A stretch of 64,000 bases of DNA from Nereocystis luetkeana (lineage: Eukaryota > Sar > Phaeophyceae > Laminariales > Laminariaceae): contig JARUPZ010000007.1 in assembly GCA_031213475.1 (NCBI GenBank), positions 11,022,958 to 11,086,957 of the forward strand, read 5' to 3'. This document shows, one piece after another, positions 24,862 through 32,038 of the stretch (the first letter of the stretch is position 1; the number at the start of each line of letters is the position of its first letter). The position numbers and the translations under genes are program-made. The notes under the pieces are model-generated. The model was not told the DNA's origin. It saw only the letters and a program-made list of their open reading frames with translations, and did not search any database.

Positions 24862-25560
24862 CCTACAAGGAGCCCGCTGGGCGGAGATGCTGACCGCACC
24901 ACCAGCCTCTTGACCGTGGTGTATCTCTCTCGCACCGACGCGAGAAGATCCACTTCCGAAACTGAGTGGAGAACGAAGAGATGATCCGAAAAAGGAGGCA
25001 TGCACGTATACGTACATACATAGGGTGGTGGGCAAGAAAAGAGAGAGATGTGGGGTCAGTGAGTGCCCGGGCGGCATGAGGGTGGGCAACAAGACAGCAG
25101 GATCATGCGTTGCTGTGGTCTGGAGCCAGTGATCACTACCCCCAGGCACGATAATAGGCGTCTCGGTGTACGTGTGGAGTGTTGGAGGAGTTTTTCGGTC
25201 AGCAGTACTCGTAGTATACCAGGTACAGAACAGTACAGCAAAAAGTTTGGGGGAGCAAACACGCATCGACCCGAGTAAAAACAAAAAGCTTGCGCGGAAA
25301 AAGCGATTACCCGCTCTCGGCAACAGAAAGAGCGCTCTTTGGTGCTCGGAGAAATCACATCTGAAGCTCTCTCGGGGCCAGGCGAACCCCGAAGCAGCCC
25401 CCTGCCCGGCGCCGCTACCCCCCATCGATCTCTCACCTTCGCTTGTGATGCCATCAACTCTGAATATCCAGCACCTCTGTTTTCTCCTGGCTGATCGCCC
25501 CGCACCTCCAACGGGGATCGAAGTTGTTGTAGCAGGCATCACAGCAGTAGCGGCGGCCAT
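1961..25560 (-). CDS. Seven-exon host gene, predicted 708-aa Gln-rich protein of unknown family
   Basis: I assembled this gene by hand from minus-strand splice sites. The exons are 25437-25560, 24623-24961, 11817-10790, 7833-7621, 5339-5241, 4147-4082 and 2218-1961. Every junction has a GT donor and an AG acceptor, and codon phase agrees at all six: one base plus two at junctions 1 and 2, phase 0 at the others. The exons sum to 2,127 nt, which is 708 codons plus a stop. The start ATG sits in a strong context (GAGGATGGCC). The protein has a CAG-coded Gln tract, a basic patch (RGRKKRAR) that could be a nuclear localisation signal, a Glu run, a second Gln-rich part, a low-complexity middle, and a denser C-terminal part of about 200 residues built from exons 4-7. 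No catalytic motif is recognised. Nuclear regulator is an inference from composition only. Introns of 0.5 to 12.8 kb are full of mobile elements. The exon chain is untested by transcripts. Confidence 0.72.
2672..2780. mobile_element. MITE family A (TA-flanked), complete copy
   Basis: The terminal inverted repeats are TTACGGGGGACCATAG... and its complement, flanked by TA on both sides, length about 109 bp, with an A/T-rich centre (CTATATATTTAACA). TA duplication and small size fit a Tc1/mariner-type non-autonomous element. Other copies lie at 6617, 31930, 36078, 36739, 60027 and 63117. Confidence 0.85.
3390..3490. mobile_element. MITE family A, decayed copy
   Basis: The left arm (TACGGGGGACCATAATAAATA) and the inner right arm (ACAATATTTGGTCCTGTT) remain. 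The outer right repeat is lost. Confidence 0.6.
4082..4147 (-). CDS. Exon 6 of the seven-exon gene
   Basis: This 66-bp microexon of 22 codons is bounded by the acceptor CCGACGCAG|GTGG and the donor CTCAAG|GTAAGA. It encodes residues 602-623, VDVVVEIRSDIGEYQYVGPQ plus two more, in a beta-strand-like pattern that continues naturally into exon 7 (VTYLRTP). It is phase 0 at both ends. Confidence 0.7.
4606..4816 (+). repeat. Two SINE-1 tail fragments in tandem
   Basis: The last ~90 bp of the SINE-1 family (GAGCCTGCTATGTGACCCCGG to GGGATGAGAAA) occurs twice in direct orientation, separated by an (AT)n run, and lies head-on against the complete inverted SINE at 4832-5164. Together they form a palindrome with arms of about 90 bp. 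Confidence 0.8.
4832..5164 (-). mobile_element. SINE-1, complete tRNA-derived copy (intron 5)
   Basis: Read on the minus strand it starts GGTCGCCCCGG, has a pol III A box (TGGTTTAAGTGG) and B box (GGTTCGAGCCCC), then an unrelated ~250-bp body, and ends GGGATGAGAAAAAAA. This is the classic SINE layout. It lies between exons 5 and 6. Confidence 0.88.
5241..5339 (-). CDS. Exon 5 of the seven-exon gene
   Basis: This exon is exactly 33 codons. The acceptor lies after a T-rich tract (GTTTTTGGCACAG) and the donor reads GTTGAG|GTGGGT. It encodes residues 569-601, IGANGRAYAALFYPSMQEIW and on to IRVVE. Phase 0 at both ends lets it be read through or skipped without a frame change. A tRNA-derived SINE lies just downstream, in the following intron. 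Confidence 0.72.
5881..6010. repeat. 24-bp minisatellite, five copies
   Basis: The unit AATGCTGCAATCAGCATTCAG plus AGG repeats five times almost exactly. The unit holds inverted words (GCTGCAATCAGC), so it can fold. Being a multiple of three it stays open in several frames, which makes spurious ORFs. It lies in intron 4. Confidence 0.9.
6617..6834. mobile_element. MITE family A, host of a nested MITE B
   Basis: Left arm TATTACGGGGGACCATA and right arm CTATAGTCCCCCGTAATA. The internal TTAA of the left arm was the target of the MITE B at 6633-6729. The whole element sits in the tail of SINE-2 with TA on each side. Confidence 0.85.
6633..6729. mobile_element. MITE family B (piggyBac-like, TTAA ends), nested
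   Basis: A ~97-bp hairpin: TTAA, arm CCCCTTTAGAACCGCGGTCC, loop, complementary arm ending AAAAGGG, TTAA. Complete copies of MITE A have one TTAA at this very place, so the flanking TTAA is a real target duplication. TTAA targets and ends starting CCC are hallmarks of piggyBac elements. Confidence 0.85.
7621..7833 (-). CDS. Exon 4 of the seven-exon gene
   Basis: This exon of 71 codons is bounded by the acceptor CACGGCAG|GAATG and the donor ATCAAG|GTGAGT. It encodes residues 498-568, including EGQCHLAFTGLDKTGHDLR and RVTAHFGVDSVHKVGKV, a compositionally normal, probably folded segment. The sequence just after the donor is duplicated in tandem (7517-7570 and 7571-7620). The second donor-like copy reads GCGAGT rather than GTGAGT and should be inactive. 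Confidence 0.75.
7935..8200. repeat. Repeat E fragment joined to a LINE 3'-end fragment
   Basis: 7938-7995 matches repeat E (CCGGGACGGAGCACGTCGGG; also at 41890 and 62600-62790). After a run of about 28 G, 8031-8150 closely matches 57097-57190, the region just beyond the end of the LINE at 57-60 kb (TACTCATTTGTTGCTTGCC, GAGACACCTCCA). I read it as a 5'-truncated LINE tail in intron 3. Confidence 0.65.
8436..8542. mobile_element. MITE family B copy
   Basis: TTAACCCTTTCAGGACTGCAG pairs with CTGGAGTTCTAAAAGGGTTAA. TTAA on both ends; intron 3. Confidence 0.85.
8713..8812. mobile_element. MITE family B copy, slightly decayed ends
   Basis: CCCCTTTTAGCACCGCAGTC pairs with GCAGTGCTAAAAGGG. The left TTAA has become TCAA. 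Confidence 0.78.
9060..9190. repeat. Repeat C copy with (GTT)n array
   Basis: A (GTT)n run is followed by TCTCACATTAACTCATCGCC, CAGTCCGTGGTCGC and GACAGGCTCC. The same blocks flank (AAC)n arrays at 10500, 15830, 16950, 18080 and 18500, so this is a dispersed element that carries a microsatellite. Confidence 0.75.
9354..9450. mobile_element. MITE family B copy
   Basis: TTAACCCTTTTAGAACCGCAG pairs with CTGCGATTCTAAAGGGATTAA; intron 3. Confidence 0.85.
9462..9545 (-). repeat. Repeat I copy
   Basis: CTACCCGTCGACATCAAGCA...CGGCACGG...CTTGTATCTC read on the minus strand matches 14025-14112 and 20930-21030. It sits directly beside a MITE B. Unclassified short interspersed repeat. Confidence 0.65.
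10500..10600 (+). repeat. Repeat C copy with (AAC)n array
   Basis: GGGCTCCAGCACCTTTGTG, GACCACGGACTCC and GTTAATGTGAGAAC precede (AAC)8 or so. A truncated copy of the left part lies at 5488-5530. Confidence 0.7.
10790..11817 (-). CDS. Exon 3: large low-complexity, Gln-rich exon
   Basis: This is the largest exon, about residues 155-497. The acceptor is CCCACCCTTCAG and the donor is ACG|GTGAGC. It encodes a run of seven Glu, Ser/Gly/Pro-rich stretches, two CAG-rich Gln runs split by Ser-Thr (about 11371-11430), then Asp/Ser/Gly-rich sequence with short hydrophobic-acidic motifs (MVMDLSDVDNLF) of the kind seen in activation domains. The open frame runs on past the donor to 10664, but its composition changes there, so I end the exon at the donor. 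Composition suggests an intrinsically disordered regulator; no family is recognised. Confidence 0.78.
12361..12457. mobile_element. MITE family B copy
   Basis: TTAACCCTTTTAGAACCGGAG pairs with CTGGGGTTCTAAAAGGGTTAA, a near-perfect hairpin. Confidence 0.85.
13434..13600 (-). mobile_element. SINE-1, old partial copy
   Basis: The body words CTCGTCGACTCGCATCGAAT (seen as CGTCGACTCGCATCGAATTG) and CGTGCCTTCCATTTCTATC remain, with substitutions and a lost tRNA head, so this copy is much older than the others. Confidence 0.6.
14025..14112 (+). repeat. Repeat I copy
   Basis: CTTGTATCTCTTCTAGGATTG through CACTGATTGTGCTGGATGTC and CGACGGGTAC, shared with 9462-9545 (inverted) and 20930-21030. Weaker relatives lie near 2600-2670 and 12190-12235. 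Confidence 0.65.
15822..15992 (+). repeat. Repeat C, fullest copy, with inverted ends
   Basis: The outer words GACCACGGACTGC and GCAGTCCGTGGTC are inverted repeats. Between them lie GTGAGTTAATGTCAGAAC, (AAC)n and ATAACTCATCGCCACAAC. The second copy is at 16945-17115. It may be a small non-autonomous DNA element that carries its own microsatellite. Confidence 0.7.
16500..16858 (+). mobile_element. SINE-3 / foldback repeat with tRNA-like boxes
   Basis: It has an A-box-like word (TAGCTCACTAGG) and a B box (GGGTTCGAACCCC), followed by a body with GGGTAGGTCAG-like and CCGCCGTTCAGAGGGGG words. The block GGATTACCCGGGGCTGGGTA plus TCGATCGATCTTTTACCCC occurs at each end (about 16517 and 16799). A second identical copy is at 17623-17981. 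Confidence 0.65.
18177..18395. mobile_element. Two MITE B copies, adjacent, second composite
   Basis: The first (18177-18280) is a recognisable hairpin sharing its TTAA with the second, in which GAACCGCAGTCCCGTTTTGG is followed by two partial right arms. It looks like an insertion of one copy next to or into another. Confidence 0.65.
18505..18580 (-). repeat. Repeat C copy with (GTT)n
   Basis: (GTT)8 followed by CTCACGTTAACTCTCTGACG and AAGGAGTCCGTGGTCACAC, the inverse of the 10500-10600 copy. Confidence 0.7.
20199..20557 (-). mobile_element. SINE-1, complete copy with long A tail
   Basis: On the minus strand it starts GGTCGCCCCGG, with A box TGGTTCAAGTGG and B box GGTTCGAGCCC. It ends with an A run of about 35 bases at the 20199 side. 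The pure tail suggests a recent insertion. Confidence 0.9.
20930..21030 (+). repeat. Repeat I copy
   Basis: GTTTTGTGACCACATGACTTG, GATTGTGCTGGACGGATGTC, GGCGGGTACAAG; diverged from the copy at 14025. A MITE B follows at once. Confidence 0.6.
21054..21150. mobile_element. MITE family B, near-consensus copy
   Basis: TTAACCCCTTTAGAACCGCAG ... CTGCGGTTCTAAAAGGGTTAA with almost fully paired arms of about 38 bp. Confidence 0.88.
22725..23060 (+). mobile_element. SINE-2 copy
   Basis: A degenerate tRNA-like head (GGTTCGAGTTTCACCGAGTG), then GAGGGCGAGAGCGTGAG, GAAAATCGACGAG, GCGCGATAAAAATGAAGGCA and a tail CTGAGGGTAAAACCTCC...AAAAGTAATGATGG. It matches the minus-strand copy at 6560-7215 over most of its length. 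The central AAAATGAAGGCA-GTAC block is shared with SINE-1. Confidence 0.7.
23270..23369. mobile_element. MITE family B copy
   Basis: TTAACCCTTTTAGAACCGCAG ... CCGCGGTTCTAAATAATGGG; the right end has a small insertion. Confidence 0.8.
24623..24961 (-). CDS. Exon 2: poly-Gln tract and basic patch
   Basis: The acceptor follows a pyrimidine-rich run ending CCACTCAG. The donor is TTCAG|GTGAGT. The exon encodes about residues 42-154: a segment beginning SEVDLLASVRERYTTVKRL, a run of about 16 Gln from a pure CAG array (about 24812-24859), a hydrophobic stretch, then ELPRGRKKRARTD, a good candidate nuclear localisation signal. It ends in a Ser/Glu/Asp-rich stretch whose last single base G joins AT of exon 3 to make an Asp codon, giving a continuous acidic run (ASDSDVEDGG). 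That phase match over a 12.8-kb intron is the main support for the join. Confidence 0.75.
25437..25560 (-). CDS. Exon 1 of the seven-exon gene (N-terminus)
   Basis: This exon encodes residues 1-41, starting MAAATAVMPATTTS and ending FRVDGITSE plus one base. The donor reads GAAG|GTGAGA. The ATG has a purine at -3 and G at +4. An alternative reading frame across the same DNA gives a Cys-rich peptide (CCDACYNN), but that frame stops at once and its splice phase does not fit exon 2. A possible acceptor (CTATAG) 17 bases upstream could mean that the 5' UTR is split by a further intron. Confidence 0.68.
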
Positions 25561-26324
25561 CCTCAAGCAGAAAGCGAGCTATAGGCCCGAGTAGTGGTTG
25601 CAACGCTGCTGCTGTTGCGTTTCGATGGAAGTAGCTACACAAACTACCTCGAGGAATGCCCCAGTTTGCCGGTCAGCTTGTGGTGAGAGTCCCCACGCTG
25701 TGTTTAGCGTCCTCCTTGCTGGCAGGGGGTGGAGTGTGGTGAGGAGAGTGCAAGATGTCACAACTACTCTGTGCTGACGACAAACAACAGCTCGCGCGTA
25801 CCACCGTTTCTTGTACTTTTTCTACAGTATGTGCCCAGCACAGGTACGCAGTAGTAGAAGGCAGATGTTGGTGGTGCGTCGGCGTAGTAAGGGCGACTTT
25901 CGACAAGGAGCCTATCTATACTCGTATACGGCGTGTCCGTCTTTTTGGTGTGTCGCAGCACCAGTCCGATGGCCCAGAGGGAAAAAGGGAAGTACGAGTA
26001 AGGTATGTACACACGCGAGTATGAGTACCAGCAGGTCACCGAACAAGTGTCGAATCGGTTTGAAACTTCCCTCTCAACACCGATCTCGTACCTTGTACGA
26101 GGAGTTCTCATTTTCTTTCGTGTTTTCTTCATTTTTCCACAAGATGGAGGGCGTATCGCGTTGCCGAGTACTTCTCCCGCTATCTACCTGTAAAGATTCG
26201 ATATTTCAACCCCAATGGATGTGCCGAAGGCAGAATAAGAAAAAAATCTGTACCAGTGTATCTTGAAAAACACAAAGTTTGAAAAAAAAAGAATTAGTGA
26301 CACCAACCAATGCTTTTCCTTTAG

Positions 26325-26326
<2 letters not shown>
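25561..26326. other. Upstream region of the host gene
   Basis: This is the 5' side of the host gene and should contain its promoter and leader. Apart from a possible leader-intron acceptor at about 25578 I see no core promoter element that I can defend. Short open frames on both strands here overlap without support. Confidence 0.4.
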
Positions 26327-26367
<41 letters not shown>

Positions 26368-26660
26368 CCATCCCATTCATTATCTTCGCACGTCTTCTTC
26401 TCTCTCTCCTTCCAACTCGTAACTCAGATCCGGGGTCACATAGCAGGCTCTCATTTTTTATCGCGAGAAGATTTCAGCCTTTTCTTCCCTCGTCGACTCG
26501 CATCGAATTGTGCCTACCCACGCTGCAAGGCGCTCTCAACAATTGAATCCCTTTTTTTTATTTTTGCAAATAAAGTCAAAGTCCGACCCTCCTAGGGCTC
26601 GAACCCAGGACTCAAACAAGTAGAATTCGAGGTTAACCACTTGAACCACCGGGGCGACCG
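26327..26660 (-). mobile_element. SINE-1 with a 31-bp internal deletion
   Basis: Long A tail (about 37 bases at 26329-26366, read as T). The body lacks the segment around CCCCCCTTCCCGCTACGGTA that other copies have. A and B boxes are intact. Confidence 0.88.
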
Positions 26661-28340
26661 AATACGACCAGGTAGTCATCTTCATTTTTGATACAAACGA
26701 TGTGTGCAAGCAGTGCCGATACGTGATGTACCTGTACCGCAAGTACTATATGTTCGTTCTGATTGTTTCCCAAATCGAAAAGCTTATACCCCATCAGCAG
26801 GAGCGACTGGAGCAGTATACCTGTACACGAGGTTTTGCCCGGACACCACTGACCAGATATAATATGTCTTCTCGTCATCATCACCAGGATATATCTTGCC
26901 TGTTGCCTGTCGGATACCAGGTCCTGCTTCAACGCGATATTTTTAATAAAAAAAGTAGTACGTCACGCCAGCTGATTTCCACATTTTTAAAAATAAAATC
27001 TTGAAAAGAAAAGATGGCATCAAATGGCAAATGCATGACAAAGAGCCAATAGACCACAGACAGCAGACAGAGTAGAAAACCACGGCAGTCTATACGGCCG
27101 GGTCGTCTGAATGAAGATATGATACGCACGTGCCTAGGTATCCACCCCTGCTGTATGATGCGTATAAACGGTAATCAATATCATACCAGGCATACGTGCT
27201 TGCATCAGTACGTACTTGTAGCACACACAAATATCGTTGGGTACACACACAACACAGCTATTAAATAGGAAGGAAATCAACAGACACAACGGCGGTCCAT
27301 TATTACCTAAATGAGTAATCATGCCAGTAAACGCCACCCGGGGCGTTGTGATGTATCAGTGCGAAAAAGGTACCCCGGGGCGTTTACTACGTGACCGGGT
27401 CGTTTTCTGGAAGGATCTCGGGCCTTTTGGCTCACCCGGGTTATGCAAAAAAAAACAGATACCAAGGTATACAGCAGTACCACACATACATACAGCACGA
27501 TGTCATGCATGCACAACAACAATCACCCGTCACACATTGCCGGGCCGATGTTATGGTTTAGATTGCGAGACATGAGGCACCTTGTTGTAGTATTGACCGG
27601 GCGGGCGCCGCGGTTGCAAGTGGTTCGCACGCAAGATGCGATGTGGACAATGACCCAGGAGCACAGCAGTAGTGGCGGGGGGTCGAACCCGACAGACATC
27701 ATTGGAGCCGTTGATACTTTTTAGATTTATGTATGTGCCTCCCATCGATCGATAGAATGTACCTGGTATGGTATCCGTATCATGTCTTATCTTTCTTTCT
27801 GGTCACATCGTAAGCGAGCCCCTCATCATCAATCAGCACGACGAGCTGATACACATGTCAAACCCCATGGCAAATACGAAGGAGGTGTTAATGGTACATG
27901 ATAGCACTCATAGTATGGCTGGTTGATAGCACTCATAGTATGGCTGGTTGATATGAGGTACTACTTCTTTCAACAGGCAGCGACACACACGTCTCCCCAC
28001 ACATGTTTGGTCATCTGTCCTCCTATATACTGTAGGCTGGTTCTAGCCTGTCTGTGTCTTCTTCTGATGTTGTTGTTTTTTGTTGCTGTCTACTCCATCA
28101 CGGGACGCGCTATTATAGTAGTAGTAGTCGCATATATATGGATGATGATACATGGGTTCGGGATCTATTGTTATTAGGCTTTAGATTGGGTAGGCGATTG
28201 TTTGGCTATAACCTTTCACCTCTATAAGCCCAACGGAGTACGACCTTAACAAATACCAGGTAGCACTTAAGCAATATGTTAGGGCTCATTACCTAAAAGA
28301 TTGGGCTTGGTCCGCGGGAAGCAACCCTCGGAAGTAGTGG
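26661..28340. other. Intergenic, no recognised gene
   Basis: Short unrelated open frames only. 27330-27430 carries CCGGGGCG-rich sequence that partly resembles 30225-30300 (GGGGCGTTTACTACGTGACC / GGGAGGCGTTTACTGTGTC). 27895-27955 has a 28-bp direct duplication (ATAGCACTCATAGTATGGC). Confidence 0.4.
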
Positions 28341-28345
28341 GTTCA

Positions 28346-28560
28346 GCGATGCACGAGTCCGACCCCATCCGTCCCGCTCAGTCATCGTACTGCTCTATCA
28401 TCGAGCTCTCCATGAATGAGATGATACAGGGTATAGGAACAATAAATGAGAAGAACTTTACCATAGAAGAATCCGTGTCCTCGCCAGCATCTACACCCAT
28501 CCCTACTATGCCCTGGTACTCTATAACAAGGCACCTTATCACACTTCGCGTCATATCGGA
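28346..28560 (+). repeat. Repeat F, copy 1
   Basis: CGATGCACGAGTCCGACCCC, CATCGAGCTCTCCATGAATG, GAATCCGTGTCCTCGCCAGC, ACACCCATCCCTACTATG and CTCTATAACAAGGCACC recur, diverged, at 29600-29770. It has a short open frame but no recognisable protein. Confidence 0.55.
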
Positions 28561-28785
28561 AGGACTGCGTCATCGCTGAGCCTGTGGCACACCTTTTTCA
28601 AAGATATATCTGCCTGAACTACTCTCCAACCGCTCAGCTTGTGGGCATCGTCATGAACAGCTTTGCTAGTAGTTCAGAGTCGATCTTGCTTTTGTACCCC
28701 CCGCAAAATTACGACACCACCAGCTATACGATCATGAACTGCTTCGCCCAGGTAGTGTCGGTGCCTTGGTGATGTAAGTCCGACA

Positions 28786-28895
28786 TTAACCCCTTTAGAA
28801 CTCCAGTCCCGTTTTGGGAACAACAAGGCACTCCAATTCCAAGTAATTTGTCCCCAATTGTCCCCAAACGAGACTGCAGTCCTAAAAGGGTGAAT
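28786..28895. mobile_element. MITE family B copy
   Basis: TTAACCCCTTTAGAACTCCAG ... CTGCAGTCCTAAAAGGGTGAA with a short duplication in the right arm (TTGTCCCCAA twice). Confidence 0.8.
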
Positions 28896-29599
28896 AGCCA
28901 CTACCACTTTCAAAGGACAGAGTCACTTTGCCACAACAGGAGAAGGTCGTCAGGCGTGAGACTCCAGATAGATGATGTATGCAGGCTGCGGGTCCGGCAC
29001 AGTGGAGGTGTGGGCGGCTGTCGTGGAGAGGCTGTCTCCTGGCGTCGTCAGGAGCGGAGCCGGGTTAATGCGCCCGGCTGTGCTCAGAGTCCGCGGCGGA
29101 AAGGGTCGGCATGGCCGGATTTCCTGGGTCCGGGTTTTTTCCGTGCGCGTGAGGTGTCGAAGCCCATGAGGAAATGTGGGGTAGATGTATAGCATCATTT
29201 ATTTTGTTTCGAGTAGCCGCACCTTCGACCTCCCTTTCCGGTTCATATGGGATGATTCGGTCACACCCCATTCTTGGATCGTCATGTATGTGATCTGCAT
29301 CTATGCGGCATACCGGTAGATAGATAGATAGATGCAGATCACATGGCGGTCTATGCGACAGACTACTCAGGGTAGGCTAATTAAATGTAATGGTATCGCG
29401 TAAATCTAACAAGGCCGTGCAATACACCATTATTATCAATAGTATGGGGAGATAGGAAAATACGTCTGAATATACTGCGTGTGAGATCACGTGACGTGCT
29501 ATACTGCTGTAGTAGCAGAAACGTCTCCCGAGTCCGTATCGTACACGTACGTGTATGTATGAAGATTCATGGGTTATAGGGGAAATAGCGGGATGAGCG

Positions 29600-29770
29600 A
29601 GGCACGAGTCTGACCCCACCCATCCCACACACTCTGGTCTCGTACTTTATGATCCACCTCTCCGTGAGATAAGCAACACAAGAATAATTTTACCAAAGAA
29701 GAAGCGCCCTCGGCAGCATCGACACCCATCCCCACTGTGTCCTACTCTATAATAAGGTACCTAATCACGT
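29600..29770 (+). repeat. Repeat F, copy 2
   Basis: GCGAGGCACGAGTCTGACCCC, ACACCCATCCCCACTGTG, CTCTATAATAAGGTACC; a diverged direct copy of 28346-28560. Confidence 0.55.
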
Positions 29771-29904
29771 ATCTCACCTACTACAGTAGTACTGCACATA
29801 CTACCCATTCATACTCGTACGCCAACTTTTTCCGATCACTATACGGAGTATATAATAAATGTGAAGGGATTACCTACTGAACTAGAAGTATAGGAGTAAA
29901 AGAT

Positions 29905-30185
29905 CGGTCGATTACCCGGCCCAGGGTATAGTCCCTATCACACGCTTCCCCCCCTCTGAACGGCGGGATCCCTGGTTCCCCAGGTCTTTTTTTTTTTATT
30001 CAGGTATTATTGAAACGAAGCGGGTAGGTCAGAGTACGGCCGTATACGGTACGACGCCCAAAAATCCCGCCGTTCAGCCGTTCAGAGAGGGGGGGAGTGG
30101 TACAAGGACTACCCCCTGTGCTATGGGTAGTCGATCGATGATTTACTCCTACTACCTATTATAGCTCGGTAGGTAACACCTTCAC
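29905..30185. mobile_element. SINE-3-related foldback element
   Basis: The left arm CGGTCGATTACCCGGCCCAG ... CCCCTCTGAACGGCGGGAT is matched by a right arm ATCCCGCCGTTCAG ... GGGTAGTCGATCGATG. Between them is a body with GAAACGAAGCGGGTAGGTCAG. An A-box-like TAGCTCGGTAGGTAACACC ends the element, as in the 16.5-kb copies. Confidence 0.65.
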
Positions 30186-30432
30186 ATAAAGCACATAATA
30201 CATCCTTTCTTTGCTTCGGAAACAGCTGGGGCGTTCATGTTATTCACCCCCAAAACATCAAAAGGGGAGGCGTTTACTGTGTCATCCGGGCGCTCTTTTT
30301 TTTTGCAGTTTGGGGCATTTGTTACTCCGGATATAATGCTCGCGTTTTTTCGACCTTCTGCGCGTTGAAGCATGCGCGTAGCAGCTACAAACCAGCCATT
30401 TTGATGGGCAGCGGGTTTTTGGTAGATGCTTC

Positions 30433-30529
30433 TTAACCCCGTTAGAACCGCAGTCCCGTTTTCGGGACAAACTACTTGAAATTTGACTGGTTTGTCCCCA
30501 AAACGGGACTGCGATTCTAAAAGGGTTAA
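30433..30529. mobile_element. MITE family B copy
   Basis: TTAACCCCGTTAGAACCGCAG ... CTGCGATTCTAAAAGGGTTAA. Confidence 0.87.
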
Positions 30530-31264
30530 GGGGTGCTTAAGGAGGGGAGTGGTCGTTTTTTGGTGGATGAGATAGAGGGATGTTGGTTGTAGTAGTAGTC
30601 TTCTTCAGCGTCACATACATACATGCAGTTCTGGCTTGTCTTATGATACTGCCGCGCTTTTGTTCTGGAGAGTTCTTCGCTTTCTGTTAGTCTTTTTTCA
30701 GAACAACACGACACATTGTCGGATGCCTACGTACGTACGTAGCATAATAATACTAAAAATAAATGGAGCCATTATTATTATTGCCGCATCACATTGTCAA
30801 GAAAGTGTTGTAAATATATCACATCCCCTCGAACGAATTTCGAAGCTGATCTTCGCGACAACAGGGAGAGCGCAAACAAACGCCGCGCGCCGAGAGAGAC
30901 GCGTTTGTTTATGGAAAGATATCTCAACGAGATTTTCCCTAAAAATCGTCATTTTCGTTGGGTGCGACCCGCTGGCTTTGAAGAAAATCGCCTTTGAAAT
31001 TCGCCCGAGGGAGGGTGTGCTATATGCTGCACGAAGTATGTTATCACCGGTGTGATATGGCACGTACGATGGTACGGTGCGAGGGCCGATATGTGGGGCG
31101 GCCGTGGCTCGGGCGTGCGTCGGCGGGCGGCCCGGTCTTCCGCGGGGCATGCCAGTACAGCCATGATTGTGAAGATCCAAATGACGACGACGACGACGAC
31201 GACTACTACTACTAGTGACTACTTTACTGTTGTACTTCGTGCCTGTGAAGGTGTCACCTACCTT

Positions 31265-31366
31265 CTTAGCCCCTTTAGTACCGCAGTCCCGATTTATTTG
31301 GGGACAAACCACTCTAATTCCAAGTGAGTTGCCCCCAAAACGGGACTGGGGTCCTAAAAGGGTTAG
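31265..31366. mobile_element. MITE family B copy
   Basis: TTAGCCCCTTTAGTACCGCAG ... CTGGGGTCCTAAAAGGGTTAG. Both TTAA ends have the same change to TTAG. Confidence 0.8.
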
Positions 31367-31371
31367 GGTAA

Positions 31372-31725
31372 AATATGGATCGATCACTCAGCCCAGGGTA
31401 ATCCTTACAACACTCACCCCTCTGAACGGCGGGATCTTTGAGGCGTCGAGACTGTTCGTTTTATAAAGGATAGACCACTGAGCTACTCAGTCAGACAGTC
31501 TGACTGAGTAGCTCAGTGGTCTATCCTCTATTATTTTATAAACGAACAGAGACCGTATGCGGCCATGCGCAGACCTATACCCGCTTCGTTTCAATACCTG
31601 GGGAATCACAGAGATAGATGTCTTCCGTAGGGACGGCACGCGCAAGCAAGCGTTTCTATTTAAGAAACGTCCGAAGTGAGATTCGAACCTGTGTCCCCGA
31701 CGACGTCAAATAAATGTGATGGTGC
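31372..31725. mobile_element. SINE-3-related element with a tRNA-like palindrome
   Basis: The start CCCAGGGTAATCCTTACAAC...CTCTGAACGGCGGGAT equals the arm of the 29.9-kb foldback. At 31452-31548 a ~45-bp inverted repeat meets head to head around CAGTCAGACAGTCTGACTG; each arm contains a perfect pol III A box (TAGCTCAGTGG). The far part reads GAGATTCGAACCTGTGTCCCC, a B box on the minus strand. Confidence 0.65.
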
Positions 31726-31929
31726 CGCAGAGAGGAGGACACAGGGGTGTCGATGCCGGCCAGGGCATGCTTCTTCTTCCCTCGACGATTTACTGAGTGA
31801 GACGTTCCCATTGCTATTACTATTAATAGTACGTCACGCGATCCCCTTCGCGTGGTACGTATATTTGCCTATCTTCTTATACTACTGGCACGTATTGCGC
31901 CCCCTCATAGCTACGGTACGTGACACCAC

Positions 31930-32038
31930 TATTACGGGGGACCGGATTAAATAGGACCTACTGTACATACAAATACCTAGATATTTCGCTATTTTGTCTA
32001 ACAATATTTGGTTATATTTACTATGGTCCCCCGTGATA
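31930..32038. mobile_element. MITE family A copy
   Basis: TATTACGGGGGACCGGATTAA ... CTATGGTCCCCCGTGATA with the usual CTAGATATTTCGCT centre. Confidence 0.82.

Noticed and set aside
25454-25642. Cys-rich peptide frame (GRRYCCDACYNN) as a zinc-finger exon
   Set aside because: The frame hits a stop before the donor, and the alternative frame with a good ATG matches the splice phase of exon 2.
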